DNA of 64,000 nucleotides from Stratiolaelaps scimitus (taxonomy: Eukaryota > Arthropoda > Arachnida > Mesostigmata > Laelapidae): the NCBI GenBank assembly GCA_019614645.1, contig JABWDB010000003.1:16949001-17013000 (forward strand), written 5' to 3'. Below the pieces are notes generated by a model that made no database searches, was not told the origin of the DNA, and saw nothing but the letters and a program-made list of their open reading frames with translations. The translations under genes and the position numbers were made by a program. Shown one piece after another: positions 1 through 8,541 of the stretch; position 1 is the first letter of the stretch, and each line of letters starts with the position of its first letter.

Positions 1-199
1 CACTTCATAGATACTAGAGCGTATGACCATTCCGCTATGTATCACTCGAGTAAGGGCACCACCCTGAAATAAATTGGCGGCAGCATTCAATGTGCCAGCA
101 TTCTCTATCGAACACAGTAATATTACTGTGCAAACGTGGGCTAACAACATCTATCGAAATTCAGGGTGGTCATTTTGTAGTAGTTCTCACTCATTGAGT

Positions 200-574
200 T
201 TAATTATTTTGTATTTGTGACACTCTGATCAGCGTTGTTTTTAAGATTGACTTTTCTTTGTCGCTGGCCACCACCCCTCCTCCAATCGTACACTTCTCGA
301 TGCTCATCTGTGCGTCATTACTATGAGAAATAACAGAACAAAAATAGTGACTGGAAGGCCTCCCTGAGACCATCGCAGTATTTGAATATGGGACGAGGTT
401 CCACTGCCTGTCAACCATCACGGGGACAGCCCTGATTGATGGGAACAACCTAACAGATTGAATTGTTACACGTTCGAGTGTTTCAAACGTTTCGAATAAC
501 CGCATCTCACTGAAAAATAAATGGAGAGGTTTCATCGACAGGTTTATCTCAGTGTTCTCCTGCTCCACCCACAC
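200..574 (-). CDS. possible coding exon, unknown product
   Basis: An open frame of about 125 codons runs to a TAA on the minus strand. Just upstream (plus-strand side near 580-600) the minus strand reads a T-rich stretch ending in a CTCAG acceptor-like site, so the frame could begin as an internal exon rather than at its first GTG. The predicted protein has mixed composition without low-complexity runs; an ATG lies 13 codons into the frame. I recognise no domain and see no partner exon, because the window starts 199 bases away. A chance open frame of this length is quite possible in 64 kb, so treat this as a candidate only. Confidence 0.2.
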   Translation of the reverse strand: MWVEQENTEINLSMKPLHLFFSEMRLFETFETLERVTIQSVRLFPSIRAVPVMVDRQWNLVPYSNTAMVSGRPSSHYFCSVISHSNDAQMSIEKCTIGGGVVASDKEKSILKTTLIRVSQIQNN

Positions 575-2145
575 TGGCTGAGATCAATCCTACTAAAAAT
601 AACGTGAAAATAATGACAAAAACGTGGAACCATGATGTCTATATTCCAAATAAGGGAGAACTCTTACACAAAAACACGGTTACGTCACGCTTTTCCCTTT
701 GTTCAGAACGCCTAATATTGACCACCAGAATGCACATCCTCCTAATGTGATTCATGGTAGTTTTGCAGAGATCGGTACGCAAATACAGCTTTTCGTTTGA
801 CCACAATACAGCTCATGTACAAACAATTCTATTAGAGTGTCTGTTGACGGGCCTGGAACCCTGATTATTTGGATTTACGTGCGACAACCCAAAGTCCCGC
901 GCGCGTCCGAAATAATTCCAACTCACAGCTCTCCGACTGTGAGATGCGATCCAGAGCACAACCAGACCAGCCAGCGGGTTGTGTGACCTTCACAAATCTT
1001 CGAACGCAAGGATTGTTGATTACGCTTTCAGACGACCTTTCAGATGTGCCACAATCCTTTGCCAGGGAGGAGGCCATAAGATGCCGTTAAAGACAATGCG
1101 ACAATCAAATTGGAGGTGCGTCGTTTCGAGCGGCGTATGGAAGCAACGCATAAGAAACAATATGGTGCCAGGTTTTCGAACTCGTCTCGGCTGCAAATAG
1201 ACATCGTAAGTGCCCTTGGTCATGTAGGCGCCTTTAGAAAAGCAAGTCAGATTTAAACTGAGTCACCGTTTGTGTAGATTGCTTATTATTAATTAAGACG
1301 CGGTTATAAAAAAATGTACCACGAAACTCTGTACCGGCGAATCAATATCAAAGAAATTACAAGATTCTAGCTAAAAATAAAAAAATAAGAAAATATTTTT
1401 CTTGATTTTTAGCACTTTCTGAATCACAATATGCCATTTTCCTATTCCCCGTTCGGTAGTAACCATGTGAGCACGTTCCAACAAATTTGTGGGGATTATT
1501 TACGCATTGCCCACTGTGGGTATAGCCTTAGCTCAGAATTAGAGAACATAACATTCTCCATTTACAGCGAATTTCCTCGAGCGGGCATTCATTGTGCCAA
1601 TATCGATCATGTCAATGGCTTATCTGTCTTACAGCCCTTTGACCATGACGATTACTGTGTCATTAACATATGTTAGCCCCGGCACGTGCGCATTTTTCGC
1701 GTCATAACCTTGTCATCGCAAAGCTCTTGAAGTCGAAGGGGGCGTTGTCGTAAACAGATCGCCATAGTACCATGGTTGGTGTCGCTATTCTAGGCAACAA
1801 TTGCCAATAGATATTCGACAATGTTGTAACCTGTAAACGATCTCAATCGTATACGAAATGTCGATTGAACACAGGATACAGTGCCGAGTACGGAGTGCGG
1901 CTGAATTTCGAAAGTTTCGTTCTCCGATCCAACGCTGATCGTCAGGCTTTCCAAAGTTGCGATAATTGTGAGTGGATTTAGTCTATTGGTTGGCTCCCAT
2001 CACCATGTGTTTAGAAGGTGTTGGAACTAACTCGGAATTAGCTCAGTCTTGATCACAGCTTTGTGGCTACCGATGTTATATGTCCACACATACAATATTC
2101 GAATATAATATACGAATCAACAAATATATATATATATTTATATAT
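575..2145. other. anonymous non-coding stretch
   Basis: No recognisable gene. There is an AT-rich imperfect palindrome at 1370-1413 and an isolated ATG-started open frame of 81 codons at 1431-1676 (plus strand) with no recognisable motif. The rest is unremarkable. Confidence 0.4.
1370..1413. repeat. AT-rich imperfect hairpin
   Basis: Outer arms GCTAAAAAT and ATTTTTAGC (9 bp) enclose a second complementary pair, AAGAAAA/TTTTCTT. The sequence is simple and AT-rich, so chance is a reasonable explanation. Confidence 0.4.
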
Positions 2146-2315
2146 AACTATCGTCTACCGGAATATTGACATTCGGATATTTTCTCACGCACGTTGCCTC
2201 CGTGTGTCCATCCTCCCTCTTTTCATCATCATATGTATATATATATAGAATGGACACACGGAAGCACCGCGCGTTAGAGAATGTCTGAATGTCGATATTC
2301 CGGTAGACGACAGTT
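2146..2315. repeat. foldback element with (TA)n loop
   Basis: Two arms of roughly 65-70 bases are near-perfect reverse complements. Both start from the core CGTCTACCGGAATAT and end at CCGTGTGTCCAT, and they are separated by a loop of about 35 bases containing CATCATCATATG and a (TA)n run. It resembles a MITE or foldback transposon. It lies only 40 bases upstream of a Tc1/mariner remnant. No target duplication could be assigned with certainty. Confidence 0.8.
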
Positions 2316-2355
2316 GAAAGAACGTGTGAAAACTTTGGAAGTTTGTCTACATATA

Positions 2356-2935
2356 CAGTAGTGTGCATAAACTTAACGCATCCCAATTCTTTTCCAACAA
2401 AATAACGCTTCAATTCACGTCAGCGCTAGTACACGTGCATGGTTAGGCGTCAGCGCCAGTAACGGCATGACACTGAAACCCTAGAGTGGCCAGCATGTTC
2501 TCCTGATTTCAACCCGATGGAGAACCTCTGGAGCATTCTTGTCCGAGAGTATATCCGTCAAATCAACAGTATACATCCGTGGAAGCACTAAAAGAGGCGT
2601 TGTTGGAGGCCTGGGGAGGAGGCAGTGACCAGATCCTGCTAAATCTCGTTGATAGTATGCCAAACCAAGACTTTGACGTTATAATTAGCACAAAAAAACG
2701 AGACTTCATTCAGCGAGAACACTCGATAACTAAGGGTGCGTTTTCATTTTGCACAACCGATATATAACACTTTTTATTGTAGTGGGCTGCATGCGACGTC
2801 ATATGCGCTGTTCTTTGTGGTCTGTATGTTATTTGACACGGACATTAATCTGATACAGAATAAATGCCTCAAATGTGTATTCTTTGTAACGATTTGTTGA
2901 AATATAGGGGTGCGTGAAGTTTATGCACACCACTG
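2356..2935 (+). mobile_element. internally deleted Tc1/mariner transposon, about 580 bp
   Basis: Terminal inverted repeats of about 30 bp are visible. The left one starts CAGTAGTGTGCATAAACTT and the right one is the reverse complement of CAGTGGTGTGCATAAACTT. TA dinucleotides flank both ends (2354-2355 and 2936-2937), the canonical Tc1/mariner target duplication. The left repeat runs directly into the second catalytic motif of the transposase, so roughly the N-terminal two thirds of the gene is missing. The 3' part and the 3' untranslated segment match the copy at 39.9-40.8 kb, which confirms that both belong to one family. Confidence 0.93.
2392..2703 (+). pseudogene. Tc1-like transposase C-terminal remnant
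   Basis: This encodes the C-terminal part of a DDE transposase, which cuts and pastes DNA at TA sites. It starts at the block around the second catalytic aspartate, where FQQNNASIH replaces the usual QQDN, so the Asp is read as Asn. After a frame change comes [16 protein letters not shown], the block carrying the catalytic Glu, and after another the conserved tail EALLEAWGGGSDQILL and NLVDSMPN. At least two frameshifts and stops, plus a roughly 35-base deletion that removed the native C-terminus seen in the other copy, make it non-functional. A short internal duplication (CGTCAGCGCTAGTA/CGTCAGCGCCAGTA) lies between the two catalytic blocks, so the D-to-E spacing here cannot be used to assign a subfamily. 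Confidence 0.9.
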
Positions 2936-4155
2936 TATATATATTTACATACTTAAAGATGCATAGCATACTGCACGGCATTAATAAACCTTCCTGAGTC
3001 GAGGACTCTATCAGAAGGGGGTTACTTATCAGGTATAGCATAGTGGAATTGTTCCTGGAGATATTCCGATCACATTGTCGATTACGGAAATGTCTAGGCA
3101 CGAGAAGGTCTCCCATGTAGCCATCCTTGTCGAAGAATGGATCCAGAGGTCCATACCAAGTTCAGCAGCGTCGTTTGCTCGAAAACGCCACCAGTTTTAA
3201 TGGAAGCCGATGGGTCATTGCGGAGCATTAGTGCATATGAAACATGCGAGAGACGTGCGAGGCGAGACAGCTACGAAGGTTGACTACATGGAAACGGGCT
3301 GGTAGAACGGTCAGGCAAACGCACGTCTTGGGACGTCCGATGCCATGGTCTACGCCTCTTGCGCGATACATCCGTAAAGCATGAGGGGGTCATACCCCCC
3401 CCTCCCAGGTCCCAGTGAAGTGAAGGCATAATGGCATCCTGAATTGACGGCGCACGGACTCAGCGCGCATTTCGTTCCCGTTGGGTTTGTGTCCGCCGAC
3501 TCTCCTACCCCGTGATGGAGGAGCTACAAGTACATGGCAACACGGGGTCGGCCAGACCTGGCCTCGCAAGGGGATGCACTCGAAACCTTCGCAATTTTAT
3601 CATCAAGGACTCTTGGACGCCCCCTGTCCCACAGCTGGGTAGTTCCTCGACGTATTCGCAATTCGGGAGCGCTCACCGCTACGGACATTCTCTCTCTGCT
3701 GCTTTGGGAGGTGGCGGGGCGATCCCGATGCGACGCCATTCCCGTGACAACTCCCCCGCTCGAACCTCGAGTGTCTGAGGTGGGTAGTGCGATGCGGCAG
3801 CACTGCAACGGTTTCCGCTGCACGAGACGTGCGTCTCCTCTCGCAGGTTTTCACTGTTCTATCTTCACACCGCTTGTGGGTCGGCGTATGGGGCGCTACC
3901 CTCTGGTATCGGAAAAACGGTTGATTTTCAAACGCATTTTCAAGAGCGCCCTGAGCTGCGCTCGGGACGTAGCTATAGTAAAACAGCTTTCCGTTAATAT
4001 ACCTTGCTTCGTATCTATGACAGCTCTGAAAGGTTTTAGATGTACAGAGGGATATGGGCGTTTTAATGAATTCGTGTGGTAGAGCAAAGGAAGGCAGTGA
4101 GTTCCTTCGTATTATTATTGTTATTATTAGCTTTCAGTGTTTAGCCAATTTTTTG
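2936..4155. other. anonymous stretch with weak open frames
   Basis: The plus strand has an ATG-started open frame of 182 codons at 3534-4082, overlapped by open frames in other phases and on the other strand. None shows a recognisable domain, and its composition follows local GC content, so I do not call a gene. Confidence 0.3.
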
Positions 4156-4376
4156 AAAGTCGTATAGTGTCAAGACAAGTTATGCCGTCATATATACATC
4201 CATATATATCTTCGACTAAAATAGATTTTTCTCGTTTATGTAGTTCTTAAGATTTATATATATATATATATATATCTATGTATCTTGAGAATTATATAAA
4301 TGAGAAAAATCTATCTTAGTCGACGATATATACGTATATATCACGACATAACTTGTCTTGACACTAGACGACTTTT
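4156..4376. repeat. near-palindromic MITE-like foldback with (TA)n loop
   Basis: The left arm begins AAAGTCGTATAGTGTCAAG and the right arm ends with its near reverse complement, CTTGACACTAGACGACTTT. The arms stay complementary for about 95 bases each, through GATTTTTCTC.TTTAT, and meet at a run of about 20 bases of (TA)n. There is no coding capacity. It sits about 330 bases upstream of the gypsy gag start. The shape is that of a foldback or MITE; no clear target duplication was found. Confidence 0.82.
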
Positions 4377-4706
4377 TTACTTTGAAAGTAAAAAGTTTAA
4401 CTAAATTCGATTAAAATCTTATTTAATATTATCCATTTAACTAAACTAATTGTTTTATCTTTTCATTTTATATTCTTTATTAATCATAAAGGTATATAAT
4501 CATATAAATAAATAAATTATTATGAAAATACCAATATAGAAAATTACAATAATAATCTAACTTTAATACAAATAATTTTTGGAATAAATCCTGAAAAAGA
4601 ATATATAGATATGAGTTATTATTAACAACACCAAGGTGTGCTCAATATAGAGATTAGATATAGCTCCCCTACAAACTAAACAAATCAGAGGCGAAGAACT
4701 GTGACT
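4377..4706. other. AT-rich spacer before the gypsy remnant
   Basis: Very AT-rich sequence. By position it could hold the 5' LTR or leader of the gypsy element, but I see no TG...CA boundary, no direct repeat partner downstream and no convincing primer-binding site. Confidence 0.35.
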
Positions 4707-5576
4707 ATGGACCCTAAACAACTACAAAACATTCTAACTCATGTTCTTGGAAAGCTTTTTTTATTTTTATTTATGAAGAAAAACGGAAAGATTGGCAAAC
4801 GTTGGCGTCACGCCTACAGACACGCAAGGTACGCACGATTCCACTAACGATTTCCAAGCAACAATCAGTCAACTCAATACGCGGATTAGTAGTTTTGCTT
4901 AAGATCTTGAACATGGTACAGGCGGTATCAAGATGTTTTAGAAATCGACGGTAGAGCATTGGATGAAGAGTTCGCGCAAGATTCGCCGTACAGAGGTTAG
5001 ATAAACACAGGCTTACGAACGTTTCAGCGTTCACAACCTATTCTTCCAAAAAGTCCAACGGAACTCACCAAACGTTAGCCACTCTAACCGAATTGTTCAG
5101 TCACAACAGGTCTCTCATCACCCGAAGATACAATTACCTGAAAGTTCATTGTGAAGACGACACTCAAGGGACCTTTGACGACTATACTGCCAAAGTCAAT
5201 CGTCTACATGAACTTGCGGATAGGTTCGAGGTGTTTGTTATTGATCTGCGGATTGAGTAGGGCTGAGCACGAACATGTAAGGCAGGTAGCATTACGATAC
5301 TATTACGATTTTTGGAAGAGACAAAGGACGCCACATTAAAGACATTTCACAACCACGCGAGGCACGACACGGCAACTACAAAAGGCATCACGAGCCATAA
5401 CAAACAATACTGTAACAGATGTCAAGCTAAACTCAAAACGACACACTCAACCAACACAAACGAAGATACATTTCAACACACAACGCCAAAGTTACACTTC
5501 ATCTCCACCAACAACAACAACAACAACAACCTGCACACGCTGTGGTTGTAGACACTGGAATCGCGACTGCACATTG
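4707..5576 (+). pseudogene. Ty3/gypsy gag remnant
   Basis: The start MDPKQLQNILTHVL (ATG at 4707) resembles gypsy Gag N-termini. A capsid-like segment, RISSFA-stop-DLEHGT, follows near 4882-4920. Then LPKSPTELT (5043-5069) and, in another frame, ATLTELFSHNRSLITRRYNY (from 5078) match the capsid blocks common in arthropod gypsy Gag. At 5532-5570 the pattern Cys-X2-Cys-Gly-X2-His-X4-Cys, in the context CTRCGCRHWNRDC, is the RNA-binding nucleocapsid knuckle of this group. A (CAA)n run at 5507-5530 precedes the knuckle. Gag would package the element RNA into particles. At least three frame changes and several stops disable it. Confidence 0.8.
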
Positions 5577-5835
5577 TAACATGCACTTGTAACAAAAACA
5601 CCATAAAGAACGTTCATTTAGAAGACAAATTAATACAAGGTCAATGTCCGGGTACACCCGCTATATTGAAAGAGACCCCGATGGTGAAGTTGAACTATTA
5701 AAGACTACATAACTCACCATAAGAAAAATATAGAGACAGTAACTATTTTAGGACACAACATAAAACTGTTTCTCGAGCTGACCCTCAGCTGTTCCCCTAT
5801 CTGACAGGCCTCAGCTCCTAGGACACGACATAGAA

Positions 5836-6000
5836 ATGAGACAAGACACAGAATCTAACGTTACAGTAATTAGCCAACAAACTTGGTCAATCTTAGGCAA
5901 ATCGAAACTAAGCCGCAGTGACGTAAAGTTAAAAGCAGCGAATATGAATGATCTTACTTGCTTAGGTCTATTAACAATTAACACCTGTAAAGAACCTCAA
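5836..6000 (+). pseudogene. gypsy aspartic protease remnant
   Basis: An open frame begins RQDTESNVTVISQQTW and continues through KLSRSDVKLKAAN to LTCLGLLTI. The spacing matches the retropepsin core, where the usual motif is DTGS followed by a hydrophobic run. The catalytic Asp is kept but the Gly is Glu here, which would be expected to impair the active site. It continues without a gap into the truncated reverse transcriptase. Confidence 0.82.
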
Positions 6001-6010
6001 TCAATTCCAT

Positions 6011-6420
6011 GGATTTCCATTCGATGAAAGATGTGCTCCCTCGATATTTCAACAAACCATGGATTCTTTAGTGGCGGATATATCAGGTGTTGCAACAAAC
6101 CTTGACGATATAATTGTAACCGGGGCATCACTAGATAAACACAATGAGAGAATCCGAAGATTCTTTAAATGAAGTTACGGATTAAGTTTCAAAGGTTAGA
6201 TGGACAAATGCTCTTTCCTTCAAAGAAAAGTAATGTATCTTGGGTTCATTATTATATATTAGAAGAAGGATAACAGCCATACCCCAAAAAGATCGAAGTC
6301 ATAATTAAAATGTCACCACCCACCAATATTGCTGAATTGAGAGGTCTACTTGGCATAATAAATTATTATGCTTCATTTGTCCCACAAATGAAAAAACTAC
6401 GAGGTCCCTTAGACGATATT
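6011..6420 (+). pseudogene. gypsy reverse transcriptase, palm to RNase H linker
   Basis: GFPFDERCAPSIFQQTMDSL matches the block before the catalytic loop. The metal-binding motif, normally Y-x-D-D, reads N-L-D-D at 6098-6109, followed by IIVTGASLDKHNERI. A later frame has MDKCSFL and YLGFII, and a third frame has LRGLLGIINYYASFVPQ, the conserved junction between the thumb and RNase H. Two stops and a frameshift separate these blocks. Homology stops at about 6420, exactly where a hairpin begins. Confidence 0.9.
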
Positions 6421-6437
6421 GAGGTCCCCTCAATATC
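6415..6437. repeat. perfect 10-bp-arm hairpin at the gypsy breakpoint
   Basis: GATATTGAGG and CCTCAATATC are exact reverse complements separated by TCC. The hairpin overlaps the last recognisable codons of the gypsy remnant and marks where homology ends. Confidence 0.85.
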
Positions 6438-6449
6438 CCCTAGCAATCA

Positions 6450-6463
6450 GTACAACCACTCAG

Positions 6464-6494
<31 letters not shown>

Positions 6495-6517
6495 TTATAT
6501 ACACTTAGTGGTTGTAC
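6450..6517. repeat. small foldback with (TA)n loop
   Basis: GTACAACCACT (6450-6460) and AGTGGTTGTAC (6507-6517) are exact 11-bp inverted arms around a (TA)n run (6464-6492) and a TACACT-containing spacer. The architecture matches the two larger foldbacks at 2.1 and 4.2 kb, although the arm sequences differ. Confidence 0.7.
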
Positions 6518-7365
6518 ATCGTATTGTTACTATTTTTCTTTGCTTACAATAATATTGAGTCCATATGACTAATGTTACGTCCTCCTTCAACCACCCCTTC
6601 CTCGTATTTTCTCTACGGACGTTGGAGATGAACAAACGCTGCCACAGTGAAACCGATTGGCCGCCAGCAAACCCCACTCCCACGTTGAACAACAGTACAA
6701 GCACAACAACAACAACAATACATGCGTTTCCGCCGAATGTCAGCCAGCATACAGACACCTGCTATTTGCCAGTTACTTTGTCGTTCGTTCCTGGTAGTAG
6801 TAGTGGTGGTAGCAGTAGCGGTGGCCCACTAAAACGAAATGCGACGACCCGTTGGTCATTGGTTAAATCGCTAAACGCTAATCACTGAATGCAATTCTCA
6901 CACAGAAGACAGTGCAGAAAGCCAGCTGTCTAGGATGAAGGAGTGATACTCATTCGGCGGCGGCAGCAGCAGCAGGCCGCCCACATCTAGACACACACGC
7001 ACACACAGATGCCACCGACTACAGTAGATTTGATACAGGTCGGTCCAAGTACGATCATAGCTGTACCACGTAGAATCTGTTCCCACAGCTATTCAGCATT
7101 GTTGGTTGCCATTGCTGTAGTGAAACAGTCGACCGTTTTGCCACAGGCTTGCCATTGCCGCGCGAGGTCTTCCCAGCCTCTTGGCACGAGGACGCTTATG
7201 GATAGGGTTAGCTTAGCCTACCTCGGCAGCATTCCAACATTGCAGCGTGCGCGAAACGCCCGTCATGAGAGATGTTGCTTATGGGGCACATACCAGCACA
7301 GGGCCAAATCCGCGGTGGGAGCAGAACAGTCATCGCGACCACCGCCACCGTAACCACTACCGCAG
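6518..7365. other. anonymous stretch with short low-complexity runs
   Basis: Contains a (CAA)n run near 6702-6720, short GGT/AGT and CAGCAG repeats, and several unconvincing open frames. No recognisable product. Confidence 0.35.
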
Positions 7366-7480
7366 AAATCACGTGAAGTCCCACTGCCCGGTGTGTGGAG
7401 ACGAGATCTCGCTAGCTGGGCCTCAGTTAGATTTCAGTGAATGGGCAGGAGGCCCTGGGGGGCTTGGTGCGCCCCCCTAG
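7366..7480 (+). CDS. candidate exon with CPVCG zinc-binding-like motif
   Basis: A CCACTACCGCAG acceptor-like site precedes an open stretch reading NHVKSHCPVCGDEISLAG, with the CPVCG at 7385-7399, followed by a Gly/Pro-rich tail and a TAG. A C-x-x-C-G pair of this kind starts many zinc-binding modules, but the partner Cys/His residues are not in this segment. They would have to come from a neighbouring exon that I cannot find. The same frame is open upstream for about 40 codons of His/Arg-rich sequence. I cannot name a family. Confidence 0.22.
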
Positions 7481-8240
7481 TGTAATTCTCACTCGAGGGA
7501 TAATGCGAGATGTTCGGGGCGGTAGGCCCAGAATATGTGTGTCTATGTGTGTACGTGTCTGTGTGCTGGCGGATCGAGTCAGAAAATGGCCGGGTCACCA
7601 AACACTGGCCACGTTGGCCACGCACTCGAATGTACACGGCGCAATGAACTACAAATGAGAAAAACGAACATTCATGAGATCGTATGAATAGTGATGTATC
7701 GGATGGTCCGCATTCATTAGTCGTCAGGCCGTGTTAGTAGATCTATTTCATTGGACAAATTGATTCGTAACGAAGCTCGCTGACCGAGCATAATTAGACC
7801 AACGTGTATGCTACCCTACTCAGCCTAATTAACCAGTCAGAAAGAAACTGAAGTCTAAATAGAGTAAATAGCAATTTTCATTTCAATTGGCATGAGCGAG
7901 TTATGGAATAAAATCGCACTTAACGTGACAATGAAAGGTTTCGCGATGCACACAAATTAGTATCACTGAATCGTTCTCATAGAAACTTCATTTGAAGTAT
8001 TAAAATAAAAATCAGAAACATACAAATAGACCACCCAGTACATGTGCTTCGGCGCGCAACGACCGTAAATAATCGGGAATTTCATCACAGTACAGTACAA
8101 GAGCATTGCAGTAATACCTAGGCATATAATGAAAGTACTAATGAGTATGTTAGATCATCCCGAGACCCGCCTTTACTTTAATGCACTTCAGATCACCGTC
8201 ATGGGTGTATTCCTTGAGCCTTGATCAGATATGGAGCCTG
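7481..8240. other. anonymous AT-moderate stretch
   Basis: No gene seen. A short (GT)n-like run sits near 7535-7565. The rest has frequent stops in all frames. Confidence 0.4.
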
Positions 8241-8293
8241 CTAACTTCTCTTGTACTATAACCGGCATGAGGTTATAGTACAAGAGAAGTTAG
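8241..8293. repeat. perfect hairpin, 23-bp arms and 7-nt loop
   Basis: Left arm 8241-8263 starts CTAACTTCTCTTGTAC and right arm 8271-8293 is its exact reverse complement. The loop is GGCATGA. There are no mismatches in 23 base pairs and the arm is not low-complexity, so chance is very unlikely. It could be a cruciform-forming site, a foldback insertion scar or a short transcribed hairpin. The arms are short for a microRNA precursor. Confidence 0.95.
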
Positions 8294-8541
8294 GATAATG
8301 AGACCCCAAATTGTGTGCTTAACCATTTGCTGCTTAACCAATCGGCTCAATGTCGTACTGTATATTTTAGAAACTGGCTTTTCTTGTGGAGCTGTCTGAA
8401 ATACTAGTTTTGTTCTTGAAGTTATTGTGAAGAAGGCCAACGTCGTCAACAGGCACAACAGGTCAGACGCAATCCACTCAGCTAGGCAGGGTCCACTGAT
8501 CAGCCGGCAGAACTGTGGGAATTTGATACACCACAGCGACA

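Larger units (their letters stand above)
4707..6420 (+). mobile_element. degenerate Ty3/gypsy retrotransposon
   Basis: A decayed copy-and-paste retroelement keeps its parts in the expected order on the plus strand: gag, nucleocapsid zinc knuckle, aspartic protease, and the end of reverse transcriptase. Every part carries stops and frameshifts. The finger/palm N-terminus of reverse transcriptase is deleted (protease sequence joins the palm region near 6001-6011), and everything after the start of the RNase H linker is gone. No LTRs could be identified. The element was probably silent for a long time. Confidence 0.9.

Noticed and set aside
3534..4082. 182-codon ATG-started frame, plus strand
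   Set aside because: Overlapping frames in other phases are also open and no domain is visible. Left as part of an anonymous stretch.
4377..4706. Possible 5' LTR of the gypsy remnant
   Set aside because: No TG...CA ends, no matching repeat after 6420 and no clear primer-binding site.
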